In this document: positions 52,511 through 59,822 of the stretch, piece by piece
Layout of the letters: every line of letters begins with the position of its first letter
Position numbering within the stretch: position 1 is the first letter of the stretch
Assembly (NCBI RefSeq): GCF_902493215.1
Contig: NZ_CABUOL010000015.1
Coordinates: 1-64,000 of the forward strand
Direction: 5' to 3'
From: an uncultured Mediterranea sp.
GTDB lineage: Bacteria; Bacteroidota; Bacteroidia; Bacteroidales; Bacteroidaceae
Length of the DNA: 64,000 nucleotides
Notes under the pieces: generated by a model
Told to the model about the DNA's origin: nothing
The model's database searches: none
The model's input: the letters and a program-made list of their open reading frames with translations, nothing else
Made by a program: the position numbers and the translations under genes

Positions 52511-54259
52511 TTGCCCTCCTTCCTCCCCGACACCAGCAACCGTGAGTTTCAGGACGCCCTGAACCTCGTGAAGTACACCCGCCAGTCGCTCTTCCTGACG
52601 GGGAAGGCTGGTACGGGCAAATCGACCTTCCTGCGCTACGTCTGCGACAACGTGCGCAAGAAGCACGTCGTGCTGGCCCCCACAGGCATCGCCGCCATCA
52701 ACGCGGGTGGGAGCACCCTGCACAGCTTCTTCAAGCTGCCTTTCCATCCCCTGCTGCCCGACGACCCCAACCTGAGCCTGCAGAAGGGGCGCATCCACGA
52801 GTTCTTCAAGTACACCAAGCCCCACCGCAAGCTGCTCGAGGAGCTGGAGCTGGTCATCATCGACGAGATTTCGATGGTGCGGGCCGACATCATCGACGCC
52901 GTCGACCGCATCCTGCGCGTCTACAGCCACAACCTGCGCGAACCCTTCGGCGGCAAGCAGCTGCTGCTCGTGGGCGACGTCTTCCAGCTGGAGCCTGTGG
53001 TGAAGGCCGACGAACGCGACATACTGAACCGCTTCTACCCCACGCCCTACTTCTTCTCGGCCCGTGTCTTCAGCCAGATAGAACTGGTGTCGGTCGAGCT
53101 GCAGAAGGTGTACCGCCAGAGCGACCCGCAGTTCATCGGCGTGCTGGACCACATCCGCAACAACACCGCCGGTGCCGCCGACCTCCAGCTGCTCAACACC
53201 CGCTACACCACGGCTGCCGAACCCGTCGATGCCGACGACCTCTACATCACCCTGGCCACCCGCCGCGACAACGTGGACTACATCAACGAGCGCCGCCTCA
53301 AGGAGCTGCCCGGTCAGCCCGAAAGCTTCCTCGGCGAAGTGCACGGCGACTTTCCCGAAAGCAGCCTGCCCACCTCGCAGGAACTGGTACTGAAGCCCGG
53401 CGCACAGGTCATCTTCATCAAGAACGACTACGAACGCCGGTGGGTGAACGGCACCATCGGCGTGGTGAGCGGCTTCGACCTCGACAGCGAGACGCTCTAC
53501 ATCACCACCGACGACGGCCGTGCCTGCGACGTACGCCGCGAGACGTGGCGCAACATCCGCTACACCTACAACGAAGAGAAGAAGCAGATTGAGGAAGAAG
53601 AACTGGGTACGTTCACCCAGTTTCCCGTCCGTCTGGCATGGGCCATCACCGTCCACAAGAGCCAGGGACTGACGTTCAGCCGCGTGGTCATCGACTTCAC
53701 GGGCGGTGTCTTTGCGGGCGGGCAAACTTATGTGGCCCTGAGCCGCTGCACCTCGCTCGAAGGCATCCGTCTGAGAAAGCCCGTCAGCCGTGCCGACGTC
53801 TTCGTCCGCCCCGAAATCGTACAGTTCGCCGAACGCTTCAACAACCGCCAGGCCATCGACCGCGCCCTGAAGCAGGCACAGGCCGACGTGCAATATGCCG
53901 CCGCAGCCAAGGCCTTCGACTACGGCGACTTCGACACCTTCCTCACGGAGTTCTTCAAGGCCATCCACTCGCGCTACGACATCGAGCGCCCCGCCGCCCA
54001 GCGCCTCATCCGCCGCAAGCTAAACGTCATCAACCGCCTGCGCGAAGAAAACCGTGCCCTGCGTGCCGCCGCCCTCGAAAAGGAGAAGACCCTCGTGAAG
54101 TTTGCCCGCGAATACATCAATATGGGCGACGAATGCCTGAAGCACGACATGCGCGAAGCCGCCCTGCGCAATTATGAGAAAGCCGTGGCCCTCTGCCCCA
54201 AATTCAAGGAGGCATGGAAGAAAATCAAGAAACTGGAAAAGGAAATGCGGAAGGAATAG
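52511..54259 (+). CDS. Pif1/RecD-like DNA helicase
   Basis: A 582 aa superfamily 1B helicase. No ATG is available in frame before the conserved N-terminus, so TTG 52511 (MPSFLPDTSNREF) is taken as start; a stop is in frame at 52490. Walker A FLTGKAGTGKSTF (28-40), motif II VIIDEISMV (about 114-122), Q-motif-like GGSTLHSFFKLP, then motif V/VI VHKSQGLTFSRV and TYVALSRCTSLEGI. The C-terminal 100 residues hold coiled-coil helices and a TPR-like pair (AALRNYEKAVALCPKFKEAW). Likely unwinds DNA in repair or replication. The TTG start directly after the repeat suggests that the upstream end was changed. Confidence 0.88.
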   Translation: MPSFLPDTSNREFQDALNLVKYTRQSLFLTGKAGTGKSTFLRYVCDNVRKKHVVLAPTGIAAINAGGSTLHSFFKLPFHPLLPDDPNLSLQKGRIHEFFKYTKPHRKLLEELELVIIDEISMVRADIIDAVDRILRVYSHNLREPFGGKQLLLVGDVFQLEPVVKADERDILNRFYPTPYFFSARVFSQIELVSVELQKVYRQSDPQFIGVLDHIRNNTAGAADLQLLNTRYTTAAEPVDADDLYITLATRRDNVDYINERRLKELPGQPESFLGEVHGDFPESSLPTSQELVLKPGAQVIFIKNDYERRWVNGTIGVVSGFDLDSETLYITTDDGRACDVRRETWRNIRYTYNEEKKQIEEEELGTFTQFPVRLAWAITVHKSQGLTFSRVVIDFTGGVFAGGQTYVALSRCTSLEGIRLRKPVSRADVFVRPEIVQFAERFNNRQAIDRALKQAQADVQYAAAAKAFDYGDFDTFLTEFFKAIHSRYDIERPAAQRLIRRKLNVINRLREENRALRAAALEKEKTLVKFAREYINMGDECLKHDMREAALRNYEKAVALCPKFKEAWKKIKKLEKEMRKE

Positions 54260-54282
54260 GTACAGGCAAGGGAAAAAATCCG

Positions 54283-54290
54283 TATTTTTG
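54283..54290 (+). promoter_or_regulatory. Promoter -7 box of the Sua5/YwlC gene
   Basis: TATTTTTG 24 nt upstream of the ATG at 54315. Confidence 0.6.
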
Positions 54291-54314
54291 CAGAAACCAA
54301 GCCTCTAAAATGCT

Positions 54315-54929
54315 ATGCTTCTGAAACTTTACAACAAGAACAACAACCCTGCCGACCTGCAACGGGTAGTCGACCTGCTGAACGACGGCGGCCTCATCAT
54401 CTATCCCACCGACACCATGTATGCCATCGGATGCCACGGCCTGAAGGAACGTGCCATCGAGCGCATCTGCCGTCTGAAAGACATCGACCCCAAGAAGAAC
54501 AACCTCTCCATCATCTGCTACGACCTGAGCAGCATCAGCGAGTATGCCAAGGTGGACAATACCACCTTCAAGCTGATGAAGCGCAACCTGCCCGGCCCGT
54601 TCACCTTCATCCTGAACGGCACCACGCGCCTGCCCAAGATTTTCCGCAACCGCAAGGAAGTAGGTATCCGCATGCCCGACAATCCCATCATCCAGGAAAT
54701 AGCCCGCCTGCTGGATGCTCCCATCATGACCACCACTCTGCCTCATGAGGAGCACGACGACATCGAATACGTCACCGACCCCGAACTGATTGACGAGAAG
54801 TGGGGCGACACGGTAGACCTCATCATCGACGGAGGCATCGGAGGTACGGAAGGTTCTACGGTAGTGGATTGCACGCAGGGCGAAGCGGAGATTATACGCC
54901 AGGGAGCCGGATGGCTGGAGGAAGGATAA
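54315..54929 (+). CDS. L-threonylcarbamoyladenylate synthase (Sua5/YwlC/YciO)
   Basis: A 204 aa YrdC-domain protein. GGLIIYPTDTMYAIGCHG, then RICRLKDIDPKKNNLSIIC (the conserved KxR/nucleotide loop), then NLPGPFTFIL and EVGIRMPDNPI are YrdC signatures. TsaC-type enzymes make threonylcarbamoyl-AMP for the t6A37 modification of tRNAs. The lack of a Sua5 C-terminal domain fits YwlC/TsaC; a YciO paralogue cannot be excluded. Convergent with nagB, separated by an inverted-repeat element. Confidence 0.88.
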   Translation: MLLKLYNKNNNPADLQRVVDLLNDGGLIIYPTDTMYAIGCHGLKERAIERICRLKDIDPKKNNLSIICYDLSSISEYAKVDNTTFKLMKRNLPGPFTFILNGTTRLPKIFRNRKEVGIRMPDNPIIQEIARLLDAPIMTTTLPHEEHDDIEYVTDPELIDEKWGDTVDLIIDGGIGGTEGSTVVDCTQGEAEIIRQGAGWLEEG

Positions 54930-54931
54930 AA

Positions 54932-55025
54932 AAATGAAGAATGAAGAATATCGGCTTCGCCTCCGAATGAAGAATTATTCCGTACGCTTGGAAATCCTTC
55001 ATTCTTAATTCTTCATTCTTCATTT
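54932..55025. repeat. 94-bp element with 18-bp inverted ends (GAATGAAGAAT units)
   Basis: Arms 54932-54949 and 55008-55025 are perfectly complementary over 18 bp, and inner fragments repeat GAATGAAGAAT. It lies 3 nt after the Sua5 stop and 9 nt before the nagB stop. It may work as a bidirectional terminator or be a small mobile repeat. Confidence 0.75.
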
Positions 55026-55033
55026 AAAAAGTT

Positions 55034-55846
55034 TTACTTCAGCAGTGACTCGGGATCCAAGTGGTCGGCCTCGATGTCCTTGAAGTAGCGGTATGTACCC
55101 ACTTTCAGTTCGTCGGTAGCAGCATCGTCGCAGATGATGATACCCTTCTCGTGCATCTGCAGGGCACTGATGGTCCACATCTGCATCACAGGACCTTCTA
55201 CGGCATGATACAGGGCGCGTGCCTTGTTGTGGCCATTCACAATGATCATCACTTCCTTGGCGCTGAGCACAGTGCCTACACCTACGGTCAGGGCTGTCTT
55301 GGGCACCTTGTTCACGTCGTTGTCGAAGAAACGTGAGTTGGCGATGATGGTATCCGTAGTCAGCGTCTTCTGACGGGTGCGAGAAGACAGGGAAGAACCC
55401 GGCTCGTTGAAGGCAATATGTCCGTCGGGACCGATACCGCCCATGAAGAGGTCGATACCACCGTACGACTTGATTTTCTCCTCGTAGCGGGCGCACTCGG
55501 CGTCGAGGTCGGCAGCATTGCCGTTCAGTATGTTGGTATTCTCCGGCTTGATGTCGATGTGGCTGAAGAAATTGTTCCACATGAAGGAATAGTAGCTTTC
55601 AGGATGTTCCTTCGGCAGACCTACATATTCGTCCATGTTGAAGGTAACGACATTCTGGAAGGAAACAAGTCCCTTCTTGTTCAGGTCAATCAGTTCCTTG
55701 TACATACCCAGGGGTGAAGAACCTGTGGGGCATCCCAGTACAAAGGGTTTCTCTGCCGTAGGATTGGCGGCCTTGATCTTCGCAGCTACATAATGAGCTG
55801 CCCACTTCGATACGGATTGGTAATCCGGCTGAATGATTAGTCTCAT
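55034..55846 (-). CDS. nagB: Glucosamine-6-phosphate deaminase NagB
   Basis: A 270 aa cytosolic isomerase-deaminase making fructose-6-phosphate and ammonia from glucosamine-6-phosphate. LGCPTGSSPLGMYKELI (phosphate loop, about 38-54), FNMDEYVGLP (with catalytic Asp), GGIGPDGHIAFNEPGSS and the AxxTxxxVxG-like TALTVGVGTVLSA are visible. Allosteric-site residues near the C-terminus cannot be judged. GlcNAc released by the GH20/sulfatase pair further along this window would feed this enzyme after NagA, which is not in the window. No clear promoter is seen upstream. Confidence 0.94.
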   Translation of the reverse strand: MRLIIQPDYQSVSKWAAHYVAAKIKAANPTAEKPFVLGCPTGSSPLGMYKELIDLNKKGLVSFQNVVTFNMDEYVGLPKEHPESYYSFMWNNFFSHIDIKPENTNILNGNAADLDAECARYEEKIKSYGGIDLFMGGIGPDGHIAFNEPGSSLSSRTRQKTLTTDTIIANSRFFDNDVNKVPKTALTVGVGTVLSAKEVMIIVNGHNKARALYHAVEGPVMQMWTISALQMHEKGIIICDDAATDELKVGTYRYFKDIEADHLDPESLLK

Positions 55847-55938
55847 GTCTGATCAATTTTTATAAGGTTAGTAATAATAGTAATGATGAATGGTTAATGG
55901 CAAATGGTAAATATCCGTCCGGATGGTTACTCACCGCC

Positions 55939-55961
55939 AACCACTAACCGTTAACCGCTTA
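55939..55961. repeat. GGTTA-rich repeat fused to a gene stop
   Basis: AACCACTAACCGTTAACCGC is read on the plus strand, ending in TTA, which on the minus strand is the stop of the flavoprotein gene. It resembles the repeat at 52428-52497, which also covers a gene end. Confidence 0.65.
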
Positions 55962-57158
55962 TTTCCGGTCCTTCTTCAGGCGGTCGGCCATGGCGCGGGC
56001 CAGGTTCTCACACTGTTCGTAGGTAATCTCCTTCATGGCCTGCTTCATTTCCACAGGGTCGCCCACTATTTCCAGCTTGCTCTTCTCGGCAAACTCGGCG
56101 ATGCGCTTCACGGCTGCACCTGCCCATGTGAACGAACCGAACCAGCCCAGATAGCGTCCCTTTACCTCGCGCACCAGTATCTTGGAGAGGAGCGAGTCCA
56201 CTTCGGGATAAATCTGGTTGCTGTACGTGGGGCTGCCCACAATGAGCCCGCGATATTTGAAGATATCTTTCAGGATGTACGAAGGATTGCTCTTGCTTAC
56301 GTTGTGCATCACAATGTTCTTGATGCCCTGTGCTGACAGTTCGGCGGCAATGGCTTCGGCCATCTGCTCCGTATTGCCGTACATGCTGCCATAGACGATG
56401 ACCACACCCTCCTCGGCCTCGTAGCGGCTCAAGCGGTCGTAAACACCTACCACACGGGCGATGTTCTCTGTCCACACCGGTCCGTGGGTCGAACAGATGG
56501 TCGTGATGGGCAGGTGTCCCAGCTTGGCCAGTGCCTTCTGCACGGGGTTGCCATACTTGCCCACGATGTTGGAGTAGTAGCGCACCATCTCTTCCCAATA
56601 CTTGTCCAGATTGATGCGTGTGTCGAGGAAACCGCCGTCCAGCGTGCCGAAGCAGCCGAAAGCGTCGCCGGCAAAGAGGATGCCTTCGGTTTCGTCGAAA
56701 GTCATCATCGTCTCGGGCCAGTGTACCATCGGTGTCAGGTAGAATTTCAGTTTATGGTGGCCCAGGTCGAGCATCGACTCGTCCTTCACCTCGTAGCGGT
56801 CGCCCGTCACGCCATAGTAACCCTCGATCATGCCGAAGGTCTGCTTGTTGCCCACGATGACGATGTCGGGGTAGTGCTGCTTGATGAGGCGGATGGATCC
56901 CGAGTGGTCGGGCTCCATGTGGTTGATGATGAGGTATTGGATGGGGCGGTCGCCGATGATGCAGCGTATCTTGCGCAGATACGTCTCGAAGAAGCAGGCA
57001 TCTACGGTGTCCACCAGTGCCACAATGTCGTCGTCTATCAGATACGAGTTGTAAGAAACGCCGTAGGGCAAAGGCCACATTCCTTCGAAAAGGTGCTTGT
57101 TACGGTCGTTCACGCCTACGTAATGTACTTTTCCTTTAATCAATGTTTTCTGGTTCAT
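55959..57158 (-). CDS. FprA-family flavodiiron-type protein
   Basis: A 399 aa protein with a metallo-beta-lactamase-like domain and a C-terminal flavodoxin domain. NHMEPDHSGS (about 79-88) holds the H-x-E-x-D diiron ligands, and VHWPETMMTFDE and CSTHGPVW add further His/Asp ligands. VVIVYGSMYGNTEQMAEAI (from about 258) is the FMN-binding loop. Such enzymes reduce oxygen or nitric oxide to protect anaerobes. It has its own TATTTTTG promoter and stands alone. Confidence 0.93.
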   Translation of the reverse strand: MNQKTLIKGKVHYVGVNDRNKHLFEGMWPLPYGVSYNSYLIDDDIVALVDTVDACFFETYLRKIRCIIGDRPIQYLIINHMEPDHSGSIRLIKQHYPDIVIVGNKQTFGMIEGYYGVTGDRYEVKDESMLDLGHHKLKFYLTPMVHWPETMMTFDETEGILFAGDAFGCFGTLDGGFLDTRINLDKYWEEMVRYYSNIVGKYGNPVQKALAKLGHLPITTICSTHGPVWTENIARVVGVYDRLSRYEAEEGVVIVYGSMYGNTEQMAEAIAAELSAQGIKNIVMHNVSKSNPSYILKDIFKYRGLIVGSPTYSNQIYPEVDSLLSKILVREVKGRYLGWFGSFTWAGAAVKRIAEFAEKSKLEIVGDPVEMKQAMKEITYEQCENLARAMADRLKKDRK

Positions 57159-57204
57159 ACTTTGATCGTCTTATTTGGATTCATTCCAGTCTTGATACAT
57201 GGTG

Positions 57205-57212
57205 CAAAAATA
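57205..57212 (-). promoter_or_regulatory. Promoter -7 box of the flavodiiron gene
   Basis: Minus-strand TATTTTTG 46 nt upstream of the ATG. Confidence 0.6.
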
Positions 57213-57220
57213 CGATATTT

Positions 57221-58150
57221 TTATTGATTATACAACTTTCCCTGCCAGGCGTCCAGTTCTTTCATTCTTTTTTGCAGGCGGTGGTTGAATTCGTAGTTTT
57301 TCAGCCCCCAGTCGGGTGCGATGAGCAGTTCTTTGGGCGACTGTGACACGAATCGTTCCAGCACCAGGTCGGGGCGCAGACGCTGGATGTAGTCCACCAC
57401 CAGCGCGATGTACTCGTCCACGTCATGGAACAGGTGGAAGTTTTCGGGCCGCTCCTCGTACTCGCGGGCCATGCGGGTACCGCGTATCAGTTGCAACTGG
57501 TGCAGCTTCAGGGTATCGAGGGGCAGACGCGAGATATCTGCCGCCTGACCCAATATATCCTCGCGCAACTCGCCGGGCAGCCCCAGAATGACGTGCCCGC
57601 CTACGGGCAGCCCGCGGGCGGCCGTACGCTCCACAGCGTCCACCGCCGCCTGCCACGTATGTCCGCGGTTGATGCGGCGCAGGGTGTGGTCCAGCGTACT
57701 CTCGATGCCGTACTCCACCAGCACGAACGTCCGCCGGGCCAACGCTTCCAGGTAATCCAACAGGGCGTCGGGCATGCAGTCGGGACGTGTACCGATGACC
57801 AGCCCCACCACGTCGTCCACCGCCAGTGCCTCTTCATACTTGCGCTTCAGCGCCTCCAGCTCGCCATACGTGTTGGTGTAGGCCTGGAAGTAGGCCAGAT
57901 ACTTCATTTCGGGATACTTGTGCGCAAAGAAGCGTTTCCCTTCCTCCAGCTGTACGGATACCGATTTCTCCGTACGGCAGTATTCTGGGTTGAACGTCTG
58001 GTTGTTGCAATACGTGCATCCGCCGTAGCCCACCGTCCCGTCGCGGTTGGGGCACGTGAAACCCGCATTGATCGAAATCTTCTGCACCTTGCCGGTGAAG
58101 AACCGCTTCAGAAAAGTCGGGAAATCGTTATAGCGTATTTTTGTTTCCAT
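57221..58150 (-). CDS. TIGR01212/YhcC-type radical SAM protein
   Basis: A 309 aa radical SAM enzyme. The cluster motif is in AGFTCPNRDGTVGYGGCTYC (about 29-48) with the wide spacing typical of the YhcC/Elp3-like family. FQAYTNTYGELE, VGLVIGTRPDC and VEYGIESTLDHTLRRINRGH follow. The reaction is unknown; a role in RNA modification or metabolism has been suggested for the family. It has a TACCTTTG box upstream (58174-58181). Confidence 0.9.
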   Translation of the reverse strand: METKIRYNDFPTFLKRFFTGKVQKISINAGFTCPNRDGTVGYGGCTYCNNQTFNPEYCRTEKSVSVQLEEGKRFFAHKYPEMKYLAYFQAYTNTYGELEALKRKYEEALAVDDVVGLVIGTRPDCMPDALLDYLEALARRTFVLVEYGIESTLDHTLRRINRGHTWQAAVDAVERTAARGLPVGGHVILGLPGELREDILGQAADISRLPLDTLKLHQLQLIRGTRMAREYEERPENFHLFHDVDEYIALVVDYIQRLRPDLVLERFVSQSPKELLIAPDWGLKNYEFNHRLQKRMKELDAWQGKLYNQ

Positions 58151-58173
58151 CCATTCTTGTTATAGACAGAGAC

Positions 58174-58181
58174 CAAAGGTA
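58174..58181 (-). promoter_or_regulatory. Promoter -7 box of the radical SAM gene
   Basis: Minus-strand TACCTTTG, 23 nt upstream of the start. Confidence 0.55.
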
Positions 58182-58243
58182 GACAAAAACAGACAAAGAG
58201 CCAAACATCCGAACCGGAATATAATACCGGAAATGCCATCCGT

Positions 58244-59248
58244 TCAATCATCGCCCCAGCCGAAAGTATATATTTCCGCCTCATTCTCGGCAAACACGCC
58301 ATAGATGGTCCGCCTGTCCTCATCCACCACAAACGAACTGACCAAACGGTCCAGGAGCCATTGCGCCAACGGTGTTCCTTCCCACGAAAATACCTGAATG
58401 GAAGGAAGACACTTCCGGCTATAGATTTCTTCGGGCTTCATATCCAAGTTCAAGGTATAGATATGATCCTGTGTTGCATAGACCGACAGTGTATGGATCC
58501 GCCGTTCATCAGATGCAACAGGAATCTGCGGGTCTTTGGGAGCAATGTCCAACAGAATGTCATGCAGAATATTTCCGGAACGGTCGATGATGCGGAAACG
58601 GCGGTCGGACACATAGAAAGAGGCGAAGCACTCTCCTGAAGGACGGGCTGCGGTCAATCGTTCATACGCCTGATTACGGGCCAATACACTTCCGAAACGT
58701 TCTTCGGTTTCCGGATAATCAACTTTCTGCTCCTGACTTCCGTCCGGATGGATAAAAATATATTCTTTGGAATCTTCGTGGTCGGCTTCACAGACGTACA
58801 AAGAATCGGCCAGCATCATCAAGCCGTTGTAATAGCTACGCTGTACAGGAAGCGGATGGACGGAAATGACTGGTTTTCCCGATTCAAAAGAGATGGACTT
58901 CAACTTGTCCATATCTGTCACAAAAGTCTTCCCCGCATGCTGGCCCGCAAATTGCCCTACAGGCAACTGAAAATCTTCGGGACCTTCACCCAATACGCCA
59001 AAACTGTACAGATACCGGAAATCGTTACGGTCGAACACCTGAAAGCAGGTATCCATCTTGTCATTGAAAACGACCAGACGGGAACCGTCCAGGAACAACC
59101 CTCTCGGATACAGCATGACAGGAGGGATGGAATGCACCTGGGCGACCAGCGTATCCGTCGTTTCAAAAGAAGTATACACATGGGTAGCGGTTTGACGGGA
59201 ACAGGAACAAAGCCCGACGATACAAAAGAAAAGAATTAACTTTTTCAT
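58244..59248 (-). CDS. 6-bladed beta-propeller lipoprotein
   Basis: A 334 aa lipoprotein from ATG 59248 (MKKLILFFCIVGLCSCSRQ, lipobox CSC); a longer frame upstream has no signal. Repeated blade motifs are present: LFLDGSRLVVFND, CFQVFDRNDFRYLYSFG, DQLKS-like strands and YTLNLDMKPEEIYSRK. Such BF3764-type proteins in Bacteroides bind or present glycans or peptides, but the role of this one is unknown. It is paired with a short upstream ORF and shares its promoter. Confidence 0.75.
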   Translation of the reverse strand: MKKLILFFCIVGLCSCSRQTATHVYTSFETTDTLVAQVHSIPPVMLYPRGLFLDGSRLVVFNDKMDTCFQVFDRNDFRYLYSFGVLGEGPEDFQLPVGQFAGQHAGKTFVTDMDKLKSISFESGKPVISVHPLPVQRSYYNGLMMLADSLYVCEADHEDSKEYIFIHPDGSQEQKVDYPETEERFGSVLARNQAYERLTAARPSGECFASFYVSDRRFRIIDRSGNILHDILLDIAPKDPQIPVASDERRIHTLSVYATQDHIYTLNLDMKPEEIYSRKCLPSIQVFSWEGTPLAQWLLDRLVSSFVVDEDRRTIYGVFAENEAEIYTFGWGDD

Positions 59249-59315
59249 ACCATATCTCAAATATATAGAAATAACATCCAACAAAATCTATCAGACAAAT
59301 CTCCCAACACTTCAA

Positions 59316-59438
59316 CTACTTTACATAGCAGCATACTACATCCCAATCACTTACCTTCGGATAGGCCTCTGCAAAAAACAATGCACACGCGGCACCAGCC
59401 AGCAGGCAAACATAAAAAGGAAGTCTTCGGTTTTTCAT
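59316..59438 (-). CDS. Small peptide ORF upstream of the propeller gene (40 aa)
   Basis: The minus-strand ORF starts at ATG 59438 and reads MKNRRLPFYVCLLAGAACAL then a polar tail with Trp and two Cys. The first 22 residues look like an export signal. It lies between a TATTTTTG promoter and the propeller lipoprotein, on the same strand. In other Bacteroides, short NVEALA-type exported peptides sit before 6-bladed propeller genes, but this tail does not match that motif. It may be a shortened relative or a chance ORF. Confidence 0.4.
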   Translation of the reverse strand: MKNRRLPFYVCLLAGAACALFFAEAYPKVSDWDVVCCYVK

Positions 59439-59461
59439 CTATACTCACGCTATTTTCATTG

Positions 59462-59469
59462 CAAAAATA
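59462..59469 (-). promoter_or_regulatory. Promoter -7 box before the peptide ORF and propeller gene
   Basis: Minus-strand TATTTTTG 23 nt upstream of the 40-aa ORF. Confidence 0.6.
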
Positions 59470-59581
59470 AGAAAAAAACTGATTTCAACCATTTCTTCAT
59501 CCACACTTCCAACCTGCACGGACGAATCAGAAGAAAGACAAGCCCTATCCTAACAAGCAGGAGCGACCTTTTTCCTCCCCT

Positions 59582-59717
59582 TTCCCCGAGTGAGGGAATG
59601 TTTTTCTCTTTAAAGGGGAAAGGCTTTACCTTTGAAAGGGAAAGGTCTTCTCCTTTAAAGGGAAAAGGTTTCCCCTATTTTAAGAAGGCTATAGAAAGTT
59701 TTTCCCCGTTTTGGAAA
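59582..59717. repeat. 22-bp-period palindrome island C (TTTAAAGGGAAA cores)
   Basis: Near-palindromes are centred at about 59590, 59612, 59634, 59656 and 59678, 22 bp apart (some centres are half-integers). Cores include TTCCC/GGGAA, TTCTCTTTAAAGGGGAA and TTTACCTTTGAAAGGGAAA. A further dyad TTTCCCCGTTTTGGAAA at 59701-59717 is out of phase. The island lies just past the sulfatase terminator. Confidence 0.8.
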
Positions 59718-59720
59718 GGT

Positions 59721-59767
59721 GCATAGAAAAACCCGCTACCGGAGGTATGAACCATCCGGTAACGGGC
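59721..59767 (-). terminator. Terminator of the GH20-sulfatase operon
   Basis: Minus-strand stem CCCGTTACCGG/CCGGTAGCGGG with a loop, followed by TTTTTCTATG. Confidence 0.85.
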
Positions 59768-59822
59768 ATCTATTTATTCTTACAGCAATCCTGCGGAAAC
59801 GGTTCCGGCTGTGCCGCAGAGA

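Noticed and set aside
52496..53968. A 490-codon minus-strand frame opposite the helicase
   Set aside because: Opposite-strand shadow; the plus-strand protein has clear helicase motifs.
54297..54314. Riboswitch upstream of sua5 or thiL
   Set aside because: Leaders are under 40 nt and show no aptamer-like fold.
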